NCBI GenBank assembly: GCA_943367715.1
Contig: CALRJY020000020.1
Location: 51,024-115,023 of the forward strand
Direction: 5' to 3'
DNA length: 64,000 bases
Source: JAEYXS01 sp943367715
Lineage (GTDB): Bacteria > Verrucomicrobiota > Verrucomicrobiia > Limisphaerales > JAEYXS01
A program made the translations under genes and the position numbers. Below, one piece after another: positions 34,124-43,756 of the stretch. Position 1 is the stretch's first letter; each line of letters opens with the position of its first letter. The notes below the pieces were generated by a model. The model did not search any database. It was not told where the DNA came from and worked only from the letters and a program-made list of their open reading frames with translations.

Positions 34124-35203
34124 GTGGCAAAGCGTTTAACATATAAAGTTTGGTCGTGCGCCTTGGCGTCCGGAAGCTTGTTTTTGGCCGGATGCAGTGA
34201 GCCAGCGCAGATCCGCGTTTACCAGGTTCCGAAAGAGGCCAGTGACCAGGCGGAGCGGCATTTTCCTGGTGATGGCCATGATCACTCGGGCGGGGCGCGT
34301 CAGCCAGAGTCTGCGCGTTCGCCCCGGCCTAATCTGACTTACCAAGTGCCGGCCGGTTGGGTGGAGGTGCCGCAGAACCAGGTAAGTGTGGCGAATTTCA
34401 ACATCGTGGGCGAAGGCGGGCAGAAGGCGAATGTTTCTATCGCTCCGTTGCCGCCGCTGGCCAACCGGGAAACCGAAGTGGTGAACATGTGGCGGCAACA
34501 GATGGGGTTGACGGAGATCTCCAAGGAAGAAACCGACAAGCTGATGTCTGAGGTGGAGGTGGCGGGAAAGAAGGGCAAACTCTTCGACTTGACCAGTGCA
34601 GGCACTGGGGCGGAAGGGGCCCAGCGGATCGTCACGGCGATGCAGCATGAGTCGGATGCGAGCTGGTTTTACAAGATTTCAGGCGATGACAAGTTGGTGG
34701 CGAAGGAGAAGGCCAAGTTCATCGAATTCATCAAATCGGTGCGTTTTGGGGCATCGAGCGGAGTGACGTCGAGCACCGCACCAGCAGCGACGGAAACTAA
34801 GGCTGAAGGTAATTGGAAAGTCCCAGCGGACTGGAAGCAAGTGGCACCGGGGGCGATGCAGGTGGCGAAATTCCAAGTGCCTTCGCAAAAAGATGCAACC
34901 GCAGAGGTGACGGTGAGCGTCTTCCCTAGTGATACGGGTGGTAATCTGGCGAATATCAATCGCTGGCGCGGTCAACTCAAACTGAGTTCCGTGGATGAAG
35001 CGGGGCTCGCGAAGCTGGTGCAGCCGTTGGATCCGGCAAATCCTAAAGCGGTGCTGGTGGATATGGACAATCAGGGGGACCGGATGCTGGGGGCGATTGT
35101 GCCACGTGGCGGGCAGTGGTTCTTTTACAAGTTGCGCGGGGGCACGGCCGCAGTGGAAGCGCAGAAAGCGGCGTTCATCGCCTTTGCACGTTCGGAGCCT
35201 TAA
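34124..35203 (+). CDS. Lipoprotein with two tandem homologous domains
   Basis: About 359 residues from a GTG at 34124, chosen because it puts a clean lipoprotein signal at the N-terminus (VWSCALASGSLFLAG-Cys24). After a His/Asp-containing linker (PGDGHDHSGG) come two repeats of about 125 residues: one begins TYQVPAGWVEVPQNQVSVANF and ends FIEFIKSVRF; the other begins WKVPADWKQVAPGAMQVAKF and ends FIAFARSEP. Both have an alpha/beta pattern like DcrB/PsbP-type folds, which is a guess. It lies 11 bases before resB in an apparent operon, so a role in cytochrome c assembly is possible. Confidence 0.72.
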   Translation: MAKRLTYKVWSCALASGSLFLAGCSEPAQIRVYQVPKEASDQAERHFPGDGHDHSGGARQPESARSPRPNLTYQVPAGWVEVPQNQVSVANFNIVGEGGQKANVSIAPLPPLANRETEVVNMWRQQMGLTEISKEETDKLMSEVEVAGKKGKLFDLTSAGTGAEGAQRIVTAMQHESDASWFYKISGDDKLVAKEKAKFIEFIKSVRFGASSGVTSSTAPAATETKAEGNWKVPADWKQVAPGAMQVAKFQVPSQKDATAEVTVSVFPSDTGGNLANINRWRGQLKLSSVDEAGLAKLVQPLDPANPKAVLVDMDNQGDRMLGAIVPRGGQWFFYKLRGGTAAVEAQKAAFIAFARSEP

Positions 35204-35214
35204 TTTGAAGTAGC

Positions 35215-36462
35215 ATGGAAAAAATTTGGAAAATAATTTCCTCGTTGAAGCTCACAGTGATCCTGTTGGGATTCAGCGTGGTGCTGGTGTTCATCGGCAC
35301 GGTGGCGCAGGCGGATGAGGGGCTTTACACCGCGCAGGAGCGTTACTTCAAGCATTGGTATGTACCGTATTTCAGCTTCTTCGGGAACAAGGTGCCGGTG
35401 CCGCTGCCGGGTGGTTATCTGCTGGGCACGGCATTGCTGATCAACCTGATCGCAGCGCACATCACCCGTTTCAAATGGGGCTGGAAGAAGTCGGGCATTT
35501 TCATGACGCACATCGGCGTCATCATGTTGCTGGTCGGCCAACTGGCGACGGACTTGTTTTCCCGGGAGACGCAACTGCGTTTCGCGGAAGGGGAGAAGAA
35601 GCATTATTCCGAGAGTGCGATGGATTATGAACTGGCGATCGTCTCCGATGTGAATGCGGATACTGAAGAAGCAGTCGTGGTGCCGATGTCGCTCATCAAC
35701 AAGGGTGGTGAGATTAAGCATGAGAAGCTGCCTTTCACCCTGAAGGTGAAAGAGATGTGGCCGAATTCGGACATCGCCTTCCGTGCGCCTATGGAAAAGA
35801 ACAAGCCGCCCCTGACGACCAATGGCGTGGCACAACGGTTTCATTTTGAGGAAGAGGCTCTGACCAAAGAGATGGACAAGAAAAACATTCCCGTGGTGAT
35901 CGTGGAAGTGATGGATGGGCAGGAGAACCGCGGAGCATGGGTGTTGCCCGGCTGGGCGGGGGACAGCACCTTGGTATCAGCGGTACATTTTGACTACGAA
36001 AAGCGTGCCGGTCATGAGGCGGCAACGGCTATCTCGACGGCACTGAGCCAGCCGCAAATCGTGGAGGTGAAAGGCAAGAGCTACTCCTTCGCGGTTCGCC
36101 CTACGCGCGCCTACGAGCCCTATTCCATGACCTTGCTCAAGACGACGCACGCGGTTTATCCCGGAACGGATATTCCCAAGGATTTTCGCAGCCGGGTGCT
36201 GATCGAAAATTCCGCCACACAGGAAAAGCGGGAGGTGGATATCTTCATGAACAATCCATTGCGTTATTCCGGGCTGACTTTCTTTCAGAGCCAGATGGGC
36301 AAGGATGAACTTGATCGCAGCCGGGGAACCAGCGTTCTGCAAGTGGTGCGCAATCCGGGTTGGCTGACGCCGTATGTGGGTTGTTTGATAGTGGGCCTGG
36401 GGCTGCTGGTTCAATTCATGATTCACCTGGTCGGATTCATCTCTAAACGGAGGGCAGCATGA
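35215..36462 (+). CDS. resB: Cytochrome c biogenesis protein ResB (Ccs1)
   Basis: 415 residues of the System II assembly protein ResB/Ccs1. The N-terminus has the typical LKLTVILLGFSVVLVFIGTVAQ helix, two more membrane helices (LLGTALLINLIAAHI, GIFMTHIGVIMLLVGQL), a large periplasmic domain, and a final helix (VGCLIVGLGLLVQFMIHL). NNPLRYSGLTFFQSQM is a ResB signature. It works with CcsA to carry heme out and attach it to apocytochromes. The stop overlaps the ccsA start by four bases (ATGA). Confidence 0.93.
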   Translation: MEKIWKIISSLKLTVILLGFSVVLVFIGTVAQADEGLYTAQERYFKHWYVPYFSFFGNKVPVPLPGGYLLGTALLINLIAAHITRFKWGWKKSGIFMTHIGVIMLLVGQLATDLFSRETQLRFAEGEKKHYSESAMDYELAIVSDVNADTEEAVVVPMSLINKGGEIKHEKLPFTLKVKEMWPNSDIAFRAPMEKNKPPLTTNGVAQRFHFEEEALTKEMDKKNIPVVIVEVMDGQENRGAWVLPGWAGDSTLVSAVHFDYEKRAGHEAATAISTALSQPQIVEVKGKSYSFAVRPTRAYEPYSMTLLKTTHAVYPGTDIPKDFRSRVLIENSATQEKREVDIFMNNPLRYSGLTFFQSQMGKDELDRSRGTSVLQVVRNPGWLTPYVGCLIVGLGLLVQFMIHLVGFISKRRAA

Positions 36463-38399
36463 GAAAGACTGTTTCCTTAATACTTTTGGCCTTGCTGGCG
36501 CTTTTATCCGCCTCGGTCGCGCAAGCCGAGTCACTGGATTTTAAATCCTTTGGCAAGCTGCCGGTGTCTTTCAACGGCCGTTTCCAGCCAATGGATTCGC
36601 TGGCTCGCAATTCATTGCTGCAGATCCGGGAGAAGCAGAGCCTCTATCTGAAGGAAGAAAAACGCACGATGCCGGCCATTGAATGGCTGGCAGAAGTGAT
36701 GATGACTCCGGAAAAGGCCGATGGGCGCAAGGTATTCCGCATCGATCATCCGGATGTAGTCTCGATGTTGAAACTGCCGGAGAAGAACGAAGCTGCCGGT
36801 GAGGATGGCAAACATTATTCCTGGAACCAGATCCTGCCGAATCAAGATGCGCTCTCCGGTTTCGACGCGGAGCAAAAGCGGATCGTGAAGATTGAGGCTT
36901 CGCATCGCAATCCGTTCGAACGCGCCATCATGAAGTTGCATGAGCGGCTGGTGCTGTACATGCGGCTTAAGAGCACTCTGCAACCGCCGGATGCGAAGGA
37001 TTGGGCGGCTGAGGTGGCGAATTACAAGGCATTGATCGAACCCGGTGTGGCGGCAGTGCGCGCGCAACAGGCGGGTCGCCAGTATGATGAGGATGCATTC
37101 GACCGGTTCGTCAATTATGCGCAGCGGTTCGATGTGATGAACCGTTTCGAGGCACCCTTGGTAGTGCCGCCGCATCATCCGGAAGCTCCCAAGGATGAGT
37201 GGATGCGTATGGGTGAGGCTTTGCTGGAAGCTGCACGCGGAGAGAAGATGCACAGCTCGGTGGAATCCTATGGAGCGATCGTCTCCGCTTACCGCAAAGG
37301 TGAAGCGGTGCTGTTCAGCCAGAAGATCGGTGAGTATTCGGCGAGTCTGAAGCCGGAGTTCAGCAAGCAATTGAACAAGGCGAACGCAGAGCATTTCTAC
37401 AACAGCCTGCAGGCGTTTTATCGCGCCATGGTGTTGTATGTGATCGCCTTCCTGCTGGCGTGCTTCTCGTGGTTCAACATGAACAAATGGCTGCGGATCT
37501 CAGCGTTCTGGCTGATCTTCACGGGTCTTATCATTCACACGGCCGGGCTGATTTTCCGCATGTGGCTTGAAGGACGCCCGCCGGTGACGAATCTTTATTC
37601 ATCAGCCATTTTCATCGGCTGGGGCGCGGTGATTCTAGGATTGATCCTAGAGCGTTTTTACAAAGATGGCATCGGGTCCGTGGTCGCCTCCATGATCGGG
37701 TTCATCACGTTGGTGGTGGCGCATAATCTGTCCTTGGGCGGCGATACCATGGTGATGATGCAGGCAGTGTTGGATACGAATTTCTGGCTGGCGACGCATG
37801 TGGTGATCGTGACATTAGGTTACGCCTCGACTTATGTGGCCGGCTTCCTGGCGATCATTTATCTGGTCCGGGGCATCTTCACGCCGGGTTTGACCTCGGC
37901 CACCAGCAAAGGGCTGGCCCGCATGGTGTATGGCATTGTGTGCTTTGCCACGTTGTTCAGTTTTGTCGGCACCGTGCTCGGTGGCATCTGGGCGGATCAA
38001 TCATGGGGCCGGTTCTGGGGTTGGGACCCGAAGGAGAATGGTGCGTTGATCATCGTGTTGTGGAACGCGCTCATCCTGCACGCCCGGTGGGGTGGCCTGG
38101 TGAAGGAGCGAGGTATCATGAACATGGCCATCTTCGGCAATATCGTAACGGCCTGGTCTTGGTTCGGCACGAACATGCTGGGCATCGGCCTGCACAGCTA
38201 TGGTTTTATGGACTCGGCGTTCAAGTGGCTTATGGTGTTCATGGTCAGCCAGTTGGCGCTTATCGGGTTGGGCTTGCTGCCCGTCAAGTTCTGGGGCAGC
38301 GCCAAGAATCTTTCCAAAGGAGATGATGAACCGCCCGTGAAACCGGGCAAGAAGGACAAAGCCACAAAGAAGACGGATGGGAAACTGGCCACGGCTTGA
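36459..38399 (+). CDS. ccsA: Cytochrome c biogenesis protein CcsA (ResC) with large N-terminal domain
   Basis: 646 residues. A signal-like helix (TVSLILLALLALLSASVAQAE) is followed by about 290 residues of a periplasmic domain and then eight or so membrane helices of CcsA. The heme-handling WWD region is WADQSWGRFWGWDPKENGAL; conserved histidines flank it (HTAGLIFRMWLEGRPPVTN before, WNALILHARWGG and GIGLHSYGF after). It is longer than the Bacillus protein because of the N-terminal domain, a layout known in Bacteroidetes- and PVC-type proteins. It is translationally coupled to resB. Confidence 0.93.
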   Translation: MRKTVSLILLALLALLSASVAQAESLDFKSFGKLPVSFNGRFQPMDSLARNSLLQIREKQSLYLKEEKRTMPAIEWLAEVMMTPEKADGRKVFRIDHPDVVSMLKLPEKNEAAGEDGKHYSWNQILPNQDALSGFDAEQKRIVKIEASHRNPFERAIMKLHERLVLYMRLKSTLQPPDAKDWAAEVANYKALIEPGVAAVRAQQAGRQYDEDAFDRFVNYAQRFDVMNRFEAPLVVPPHHPEAPKDEWMRMGEALLEAARGEKMHSSVESYGAIVSAYRKGEAVLFSQKIGEYSASLKPEFSKQLNKANAEHFYNSLQAFYRAMVLYVIAFLLACFSWFNMNKWLRISAFWLIFTGLIIHTAGLIFRMWLEGRPPVTNLYSSAIFIGWGAVILGLILERFYKDGIGSVVASMIGFITLVVAHNLSLGGDTMVMMQAVLDTNFWLATHVVIVTLGYASTYVAGFLAIIYLVRGIFTPGLTSATSKGLARMVYGIVCFATLFSFVGTVLGGIWADQSWGRFWGWDPKENGALIIVLWNALILHARWGGLVKERGIMNMAIFGNIVTAWSWFGTNMLGIGLHSYGFMDSAFKWLMVFMVSQLALIGLGLLPVKFWGSAKNLSKGDDEPPVKPGKKDKATKKTDGKLATA

Positions 38400-38500
38400 A
38401 AAGAGCCGGTTTGGCACGATATTCGGCAATCCTTTAATTCTTTGACGCTGTAGGGGCGTTCCCGTAGCGTTTGCCTTCCGATTAACCGGACGTAAGACAC

Positions 38501-41500
38501 ATGATAGGGCTAGTACTAAAGAAAATTTTCGGCTCCAAGAACGAACGAGAGATCAAGCGGATGCAGCCGATCGTTGCCAAAATCAACGAGTTGGAGCGTG
38601 AGCTGCAATCCAAGCCAGACGAGGTGCTGCGCGAGAAGACGGCCTTCTGGAAGGAAAAGCTGTCCAAGATCAAGGATGACGCCGAACTGAAGCGCGAGCT
38701 TGAAGCGGTGTTGCCGGAGGCTTTTGCCGTGGTGAAGAACGCCTGCCGCCGTCTCTGCGGCAAGGACATCATGGTGCGTGATCACCCGCTGCGCTGGGAG
38801 ATGGTGCCTTTCGACGTGCAGTTGGTCGGCGGTATGGGCCTGCACAATGGGATGATCGCGGAAATGGCCACGGGCGAAGGCAAGACGCTCGTCGGCACCT
38901 TGCCGACATACCTGAACGCTCTGTCCGGTCGTGGTGTGCATGTGGTGACGGTGAACGATTACCTCGCGGCGCGTGATAGTGAGTGGATGGGCGCGGTGTA
39001 TCGTTTTCTCGGGTTGACGGTCGGTTGCATCCTCCATGATCAGCCGCCCAGTGTCCGTCGCGAGCAATACAATTGCGACATCACGTACGGCACGAACGCC
39101 GAGTTCGGTTTCGATTACCTGCGCGATAACGGTATGGCCACGCGCAAGGAAGACCAGGTCCAACGCGGACATTACTTCGCCATCGTGGATGAAGTGGATT
39201 CCATTTTGATCGATGAAGCGCGCGTGCCGCTCATCATCAGCGGTCCGGCCGTGGTGAGCCGCGATAACAAGATCTACGAGCAGCTCAAACCGGGCATCGA
39301 AGGTTTGGTTCAATCTCAGCGTCGCTTGTGCAAACGCTATCTGGATGAGGCTGATGAACTGGTCAAGAAGCTCAAGAGCGGCAATATCGAAGGTGATCGT
39401 GAAAATCTCGAACACGAGATTGGTATTCTGCTTTATCGCGTAAAACTTGGTCAACCAAGGTCAGATGGATTGGCGCGTTTGTTGGAAGATGCCGAAAATC
39501 TGAGGATGCTGAACAAGGTGGACTTGGAGTTGCACGCCGACCAGACGAAGAAAGATCTCTACGCACAGAAGGAAGAGCTGTTCTTCGCCATCGAGGAAAA
39601 GAGTCACGAGGCGGATTTGACCGAAAAGGGCCGTGAGTATCTCAGCCCGCAAGATCCGGATGCTTTTGTGATGCCTGACATTGTCAGCGCCTATCACGAG
39701 ATCGACAACGGCCCGGAGCAGGACATCCGCAAGCGTGCGGAAATGAAGACGAAGGTGCAGGGCGAGTTCGAGGCCAAGGCCGAACGAATCCATAGCATCG
39801 CGCAATTGCTGAAGGCTTTCTGTCTGTACGAGAAGGACGTGCAATACGTCGTAGAGGACAACAAGGTCATCATCGTGGATGAGAACACTGGCCGCAAGAT
39901 GACGGGCCGCCGTTGGAGCGAGGGATTGCATCAAGCCGTGGAAGCGAAGGAGGGCGTTGATATCGAGGAAGAAACGCAGACCTACGCCACCATCACGATC
40001 CAGAACTATTTCCGTCTCTATCTGAAGCTGGCTGGCATGACCGGTACGGCTGAGACGGAAGCGCAGGAGTTTTTCGACATTTACAAACTGGGTGTGCTGG
40101 TCATTCCGACCAATCGTCCCTGTTTGCGTAATGACAAGCATGACACGGTCTATAAGACGCGGCGTGAGAAGTTCGCCGCCGTGCTCAAGGAGATTCAGGA
40201 TATCCATAAGCAGGGCCGTCCCATGCTGGTGGGCACCATCTCGGTTGAAGTCAGCGAGTTTCTTTCCCGCATCCTGAAGAAGGAGGGAATCGTACACGCG
40301 GTGCTGAATGCGAAGTATCACGAGCAGGAGGCCGAGATCATCTCCCGCGCGGGTCAGCGCGGTGCGGTGACCATCGCCACAAACATGGCTGGTCGCGGTA
40401 CGGACATTAAGCTCGGGCCAGGTGTAGCCGAATTGGGCGGCTTGCACGTCATCGCCACGGAACGTCATGAATCGCGTCGTATCGATCGTCAGTTGCGCGG
40501 CCGCTGTGCACGTCAGGGCGATCCAGGTTCCTCCCACTTTTTCATCTCGCTGGAAGACGATCTTATGCGTCTGTTCGGTTCCGACCGTATCAGCAAATTG
40601 ATGGAGCGCGTGGGCTTGGAAGAGGGCCAGGAACTGGAGCATCCGCTCTTGAACCGTTCCATTGAGACAGCGCAGAAACGCGTGGAGCAGCATAACTTCC
40701 AGCAACGCAAACGCACGTTGGAATATGATGACGTGATGAACAAGCAGCGTGAAGTCCTCTATGGCTTCCGCAATGAGATCATCCAGTCGGACGATGTGCA
40801 GGATCGTTTGCTGGACATCATGGAAGAGGTCGTTATTTCCAAGGTGCAGCAGAACTCCATGCCTGATGAAGAAGTGGAGCAGTGGAATGTGCGGGCTCTG
40901 GCGGAATGGGTGAATTTGAATTTCCCCGTGGGCATCCCGGAAGAGGAAATCATCAAGGCGGCACGGGCAGGAGACCAGCCTGCTGTGGCGGGCTCGGTTT
41001 TCGAGGGCCTGAGCCCGGCGCAGATTTCAGTTTGCACCTTCATCGTCAAGGCCGTGCGTGACGCTTACATGGTTAAAGTGCAGTATGAGCAGGACAAGAA
41101 TGCCCTGAAATCCATTGAGCGCTATACGATCCTCACGGCCATCGACAAGCTCTGGCAGGAACATCTCTACACGATGGATGGCTTGCGCACGGCGATCGGT
41201 CTGCGCCAGTTCGGTCAGCGCGATCCGCTCATCGAATACAAGGCGGAGGCTTACAAGTTGTTCGAGGAATTGATGGATAACATCAAGACCGAGGCTTGCC
41301 ACAACATCTTCCGCAGCGCGTCCAGTTTCATGGCGTTTGAGCAGTTCATGATGAACCTGCCGAAACAGACGTTGCATGAGCAACCGACGAATGCTTTTGA
41401 GGAAACAAAGCAACAGGCGGCAGCGGACGGTAGTGAGATGGTCAATGAAGCGACGGAGGCGATGTCCAAGGTCAAGCCCGTCCGCACTGGTCCCAAGGTG

Positions 41501-41569
41501 GGACGCAATGACCCATGCCCCTGCGGCAGCGGCAAGAAGTTCAAGCACTGCTGCGGCAAGAACGGTTAG
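38501..41569 (+). CDS. secA: Protein translocase subunit SecA
   Basis: 1022 residues, about 120 longer than E. coli SecA. The motor shows MATGEGKTLVGTLPTYLNAL, YGTNAEFGFDYLRDN and IVDEVDSILIDEARVPLIISG, then FATNMAGRGTDI-type NMAGRGTDIKLG and the RQLRGRCARQGDPGSS box. An extra stretch at about residues 260-350 (with RVKLGQPRSDGLARLL) explains part of the added length. The C-terminal zinc finger PCPCGSGKKFKHCCG is complete, so SecB- or ribosome-binding is possible. A terminator follows. Confidence 0.97.
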   Translation: MIGLVLKKIFGSKNEREIKRMQPIVAKINELERELQSKPDEVLREKTAFWKEKLSKIKDDAELKRELEAVLPEAFAVVKNACRRLCGKDIMVRDHPLRWEMVPFDVQLVGGMGLHNGMIAEMATGEGKTLVGTLPTYLNALSGRGVHVVTVNDYLAARDSEWMGAVYRFLGLTVGCILHDQPPSVRREQYNCDITYGTNAEFGFDYLRDNGMATRKEDQVQRGHYFAIVDEVDSILIDEARVPLIISGPAVVSRDNKIYEQLKPGIEGLVQSQRRLCKRYLDEADELVKKLKSGNIEGDRENLEHEIGILLYRVKLGQPRSDGLARLLEDAENLRMLNKVDLELHADQTKKDLYAQKEELFFAIEEKSHEADLTEKGREYLSPQDPDAFVMPDIVSAYHEIDNGPEQDIRKRAEMKTKVQGEFEAKAERIHSIAQLLKAFCLYEKDVQYVVEDNKVIIVDENTGRKMTGRRWSEGLHQAVEAKEGVDIEEETQTYATITIQNYFRLYLKLAGMTGTAETEAQEFFDIYKLGVLVIPTNRPCLRNDKHDTVYKTRREKFAAVLKEIQDIHKQGRPMLVGTISVEVSEFLSRILKKEGIVHAVLNAKYHEQEAEIISRAGQRGAVTIATNMAGRGTDIKLGPGVAELGGLHVIATERHESRRIDRQLRGRCARQGDPGSSHFFISLEDDLMRLFGSDRISKLMERVGLEEGQELEHPLLNRSIETAQKRVEQHNFQQRKRTLEYDDVMNKQREVLYGFRNEIIQSDDVQDRLLDIMEEVVISKVQQNSMPDEEVEQWNVRALAEWVNLNFPVGIPEEEIIKAARAGDQPAVAGSVFEGLSPAQISVCTFIVKAVRDAYMVKVQYEQDKNALKSIERYTILTAIDKLWQEHLYTMDGLRTAIGLRQFGQRDPLIEYKAEAYKLFEELMDNIKTEACHNIFRSASSFMAFEQFMMNLPKQTLHEQPTNAFEETKQQAAADGSEMVNEATEAMSKVKPVRTGPKVGRNDPCPCGSGKKFKHCCGKNG

Positions 41570-41573
41570 TTTT

Positions 41574-41610
41574 CACCCTGACACAAATCACTTGCGTGAT
41601 CAGGGTTTTG
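41574..41610 (+). terminator. Terminator-like hairpin after secA
   Basis: ACCCTGA (41575-41581) pairs with TCAGGGT (41600-41606), with an inner TCAC-TTGC-GTGA stem (41588-41599) and a short bulge, then TTTTG. The T-run is short, so strength is uncertain. Confidence 0.6.
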
Positions 41611-41619
41611 TGATTTAAT

Positions 41620-41634
41620 TGCAAACGATTTGCA
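41620..41634. promoter_or_regulatory. Fur-family-like palindromic operator before the metal operon
   Basis: TGCAAA-CGA-TTTGCA is an exact 6-3-6 palindrome set in AT-rich DNA, three bases before the ATG at 41638. The 15-bp TGCAAA-N3-TTTGCA shape is like boxes bound by Fur, Mur or Zur in other bacteria. Because the genes downstream look zinc-related, Zur is the best guess. The site overlaps the place where a ribosome-binding site would be. Confidence 0.55.
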
Positions 41635-41637
41635 TAA

Positions 41638-42003
41638 ATGAACTCACGCCGCATCAACTGGCTGCTGCGCAAACCGGGCTTCGGAGTTCTGGTCGCGTTC
41701 ATGTTGCTGCTGGCGGGAGTGCTCAGTCTTGATGGGGTTCATGCGGCGCATCAGCATGAGGAGAGCCATCAACACGCGGACGGAAGTCATCATCACCATC
41801 ACGAAGAGCAGCAGCGCACGGAAAACTGCGCCATCTGCTTTTTCCATTCGGCTTCGGTCTCTTTAGATTTCTCAACAGTCTCTTTGCCGCAACCTGAATT
41901 CGTTCAGGTGGCGGATATTCCTTTCCCGCAAAGTATCGACTATGCTGTGGTCATCGTGACCCTGTGGTCCGGTCGGGCGCCGCCTTCTTCTTCCGTTTCC
42001 TGA
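41638..42003 (+). CDS. His-rich exported small protein (DUF2946-like)
   Basis: 121 residues. One hydrophobic helix (FGVLVAFMLLLAGVLSLDGV) near the N-terminus acts as signal or anchor. A histidine-rich block at about residues 35-55 (HQHEESHQHADGSHHHHHEE) and a CxxC pair (Cys64, Cys67, NCAICFFH) follow, then a second weakly hydrophobic stretch. This is the layout of metal-associated DUF2946-type proteins. It starts the operon with the porin and ZnuA-like protein and probably binds zinc or copper in the periplasm. Confidence 0.78.
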   Translation: MNSRRINWLLRKPGFGVLVAFMLLLAGVLSLDGVHAAHQHEESHQHADGSHHHHHEEQQRTENCAICFFHSASVSLDFSTVSLPQPEFVQVADIPFPQSIDYAVVIVTLWSGRAPPSSSVS

Positions 42004-42110
42004 GCATCCCTCGGCTTTGCTGACGCCGGGAGATGTCTCTTCCACGTCAGCCAATCTCGAATGATGAACCCCAAGCGCTGGCAGCATAACTGCCCGTGCA
42101 GTCAGGAAAT

Positions 42111-43745
42111 ATGAACCAGAAATCTCTCCTTTCGTTATCGTCCGCTTTAATGCTCTCGGTCCTTTGCGGCCAGGCCTACGCTCAAAACAATCCAGCGAAT
42201 AATCCACCATCGGTAGAGCAGTTGCAAAAGCAGCTCCAGCAGATGCAGGAGGAGTTCCGCAAACAACAAGAACTGCAACGACAGCAGATCCAATCGCTGG
42301 AACAACAGCTTCAACAATTAAAACAGAACCAGACGGTCATTTCGCAGGAACAGCAAGTCATCAAGCAACAGGCTTCAGTTGTCCCCGCAGAATCAACAGG
42401 CAAGACCGGTGATGCCGTGATGGACAAGCCGTGGCGGCTCACGGATCCCATTCGCGTAAGCAAAGGCGCTGCCTTCATGGATATTGGGCTGGTTGGCACG
42501 ATTGCCACAGGTGGTTCAACAGCCAATGACTTGGATGATTTGCAGATCGGCGGTCATGATCCGAACCAGCGTGGTTTCACATTCCAAGGATTGGAGGCGA
42601 ACTTCTCCGGAGCCGTAGACACCTATTTCCGAGGCAATGCGAATGTGCTCTTCGCCATCGATGGGGAAGGGGAAACCTTTGTGGAGTTGGAAGAGGCTTG
42701 GCTGGAATCCATCGCTTTGCCGGGCAATTTCCAGATCCGGGCCGGCCAGTATCTGACCGAGTTCGGTCGCATTAATACCCAGCACCCGCACTCCTGGTCG
42801 TTCGTGGATACGCCCCTAGTGAGTGCCCGTTTCCTCGGGTCGGATGGCTTGCGCAACCCGGGTGCTCGCCTTTCCTGGCTCGCACCTACGCCATGGTATA
42901 CTGAACTCTTCCTTGGTTTGCAGAACAGCCAAGGCTCCACTTCGCTGGGGTTTCGCAGCGATGGTGGTCATTCCCATGGTGATGAAGAGGCGGAAGGCAT
43001 TCCATTCAGCTTCCGCCATGCGGACAACAATCGCGGCATCAAATGGTTTGATGACCTGCTCATCACCCCCCGTCTGGCGACCTCGTTCAACCTCACGGAT
43101 AACCAGACATTGTTGCTTGGAGTCTCGGGTGCCTTTGGCCCCAACGCCAACGGCGGCGGTGGCGAGAACACGCGCACGGAGATCTTCGGCGCGGACCTGA
43201 CGTGGAAATGGCGGCCGGAGAATCATTCAGGCGGCTTCCCGTTCGTGCAGTTCCAGACCGAGGCGATGATGCGCAAGTATGGCACTGGTTCATTCGATTG
43301 GGATGAGGACGCAGACGGGTTGCTCGCGGATGAAGATGGTGATGGCAATCCGGATGCCGGCCAGTTGTTTGATCCAGTCACCGGTTTGCCGGCCATCTTG
43401 AATGCGGAAAAGCTCACGGACTACGGTCTGTATTCGCAGCTTAGCTACGGCTTCCGTAAGGGCTGGGTGGCTGGACTGCGTTTCGACTATGTGATTGGCG
43501 ACGTGGCCTCTTATCAGACCATGGGGCTGCTGGAGCCGGACGGCACTGGCGGGTTCAATGGTGTCTTCGACAAATACCGGGCCACGCGTTATCGTATCTC
43601 ACCGAACCTGACGTGGTATCCGACCGAGTTCTCCAAGATCCGCTTGCAATACAACTACGATGACCGCACGGACTTTGGCATCGATCATTCGGTGTGGTTG
43701 CAGTTCCAGTTCGTCCTCGGTGCACACGCGGCTCATAAATTCTAA
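42111..43745 (+). CDS. Outer-membrane porin-like protein with N-terminal coiled coil
   Basis: About 544 residues from the ATG at 42111, which has an AGGA ribosome-binding site; a GTG 15 bases upstream is less likely. A signal peptide ends near AYA-Q. Residues 35-90 are a Gln-rich coiled coil (EQLQKQLQQMQEEFRKQQEL), followed by an amphipathic beta-barrel pattern closing with WLQFQFVLGAHAAHKF, which lacks the usual final Phe context but ends in F. A histidine/acidic loop (GGHSHGDEEAEG) and an Asp-rich loop (DEDADGLLADEDGDGNPDAG) are exposed. Context suggests metal passage across the outer membrane. Confidence 0.8.
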   Translation: MNQKSLLSLSSALMLSVLCGQAYAQNNPANNPPSVEQLQKQLQQMQEEFRKQQELQRQQIQSLEQQLQQLKQNQTVISQEQQVIKQQASVVPAESTGKTGDAVMDKPWRLTDPIRVSKGAAFMDIGLVGTIATGGSTANDLDDLQIGGHDPNQRGFTFQGLEANFSGAVDTYFRGNANVLFAIDGEGETFVELEEAWLESIALPGNFQIRAGQYLTEFGRINTQHPHSWSFVDTPLVSARFLGSDGLRNPGARLSWLAPTPWYTELFLGLQNSQGSTSLGFRSDGGHSHGDEEAEGIPFSFRHADNNRGIKWFDDLLITPRLATSFNLTDNQTLLLGVSGAFGPNANGGGGENTRTEIFGADLTWKWRPENHSGGFPFVQFQTEAMMRKYGTGSFDWDEDADGLLADEDGDGNPDAGQLFDPVTGLPAILNAEKLTDYGLYSQLSYGFRKGWVAGLRFDYVIGDVASYQTMGLLEPDGTGGFNGVFDKYRATRYRISPNLTWYPTEFSKIRLQYNYDDRTDFGIDHSVWLQFQFVLGAHAAHKF

Positions 43746-43756
43746 TCCGCACGAAT

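Noticed and set aside
39461..40705. A 414-codon minus-strand frame across secA
   Set aside because: Antisense shadow, with no start signal and no domain.
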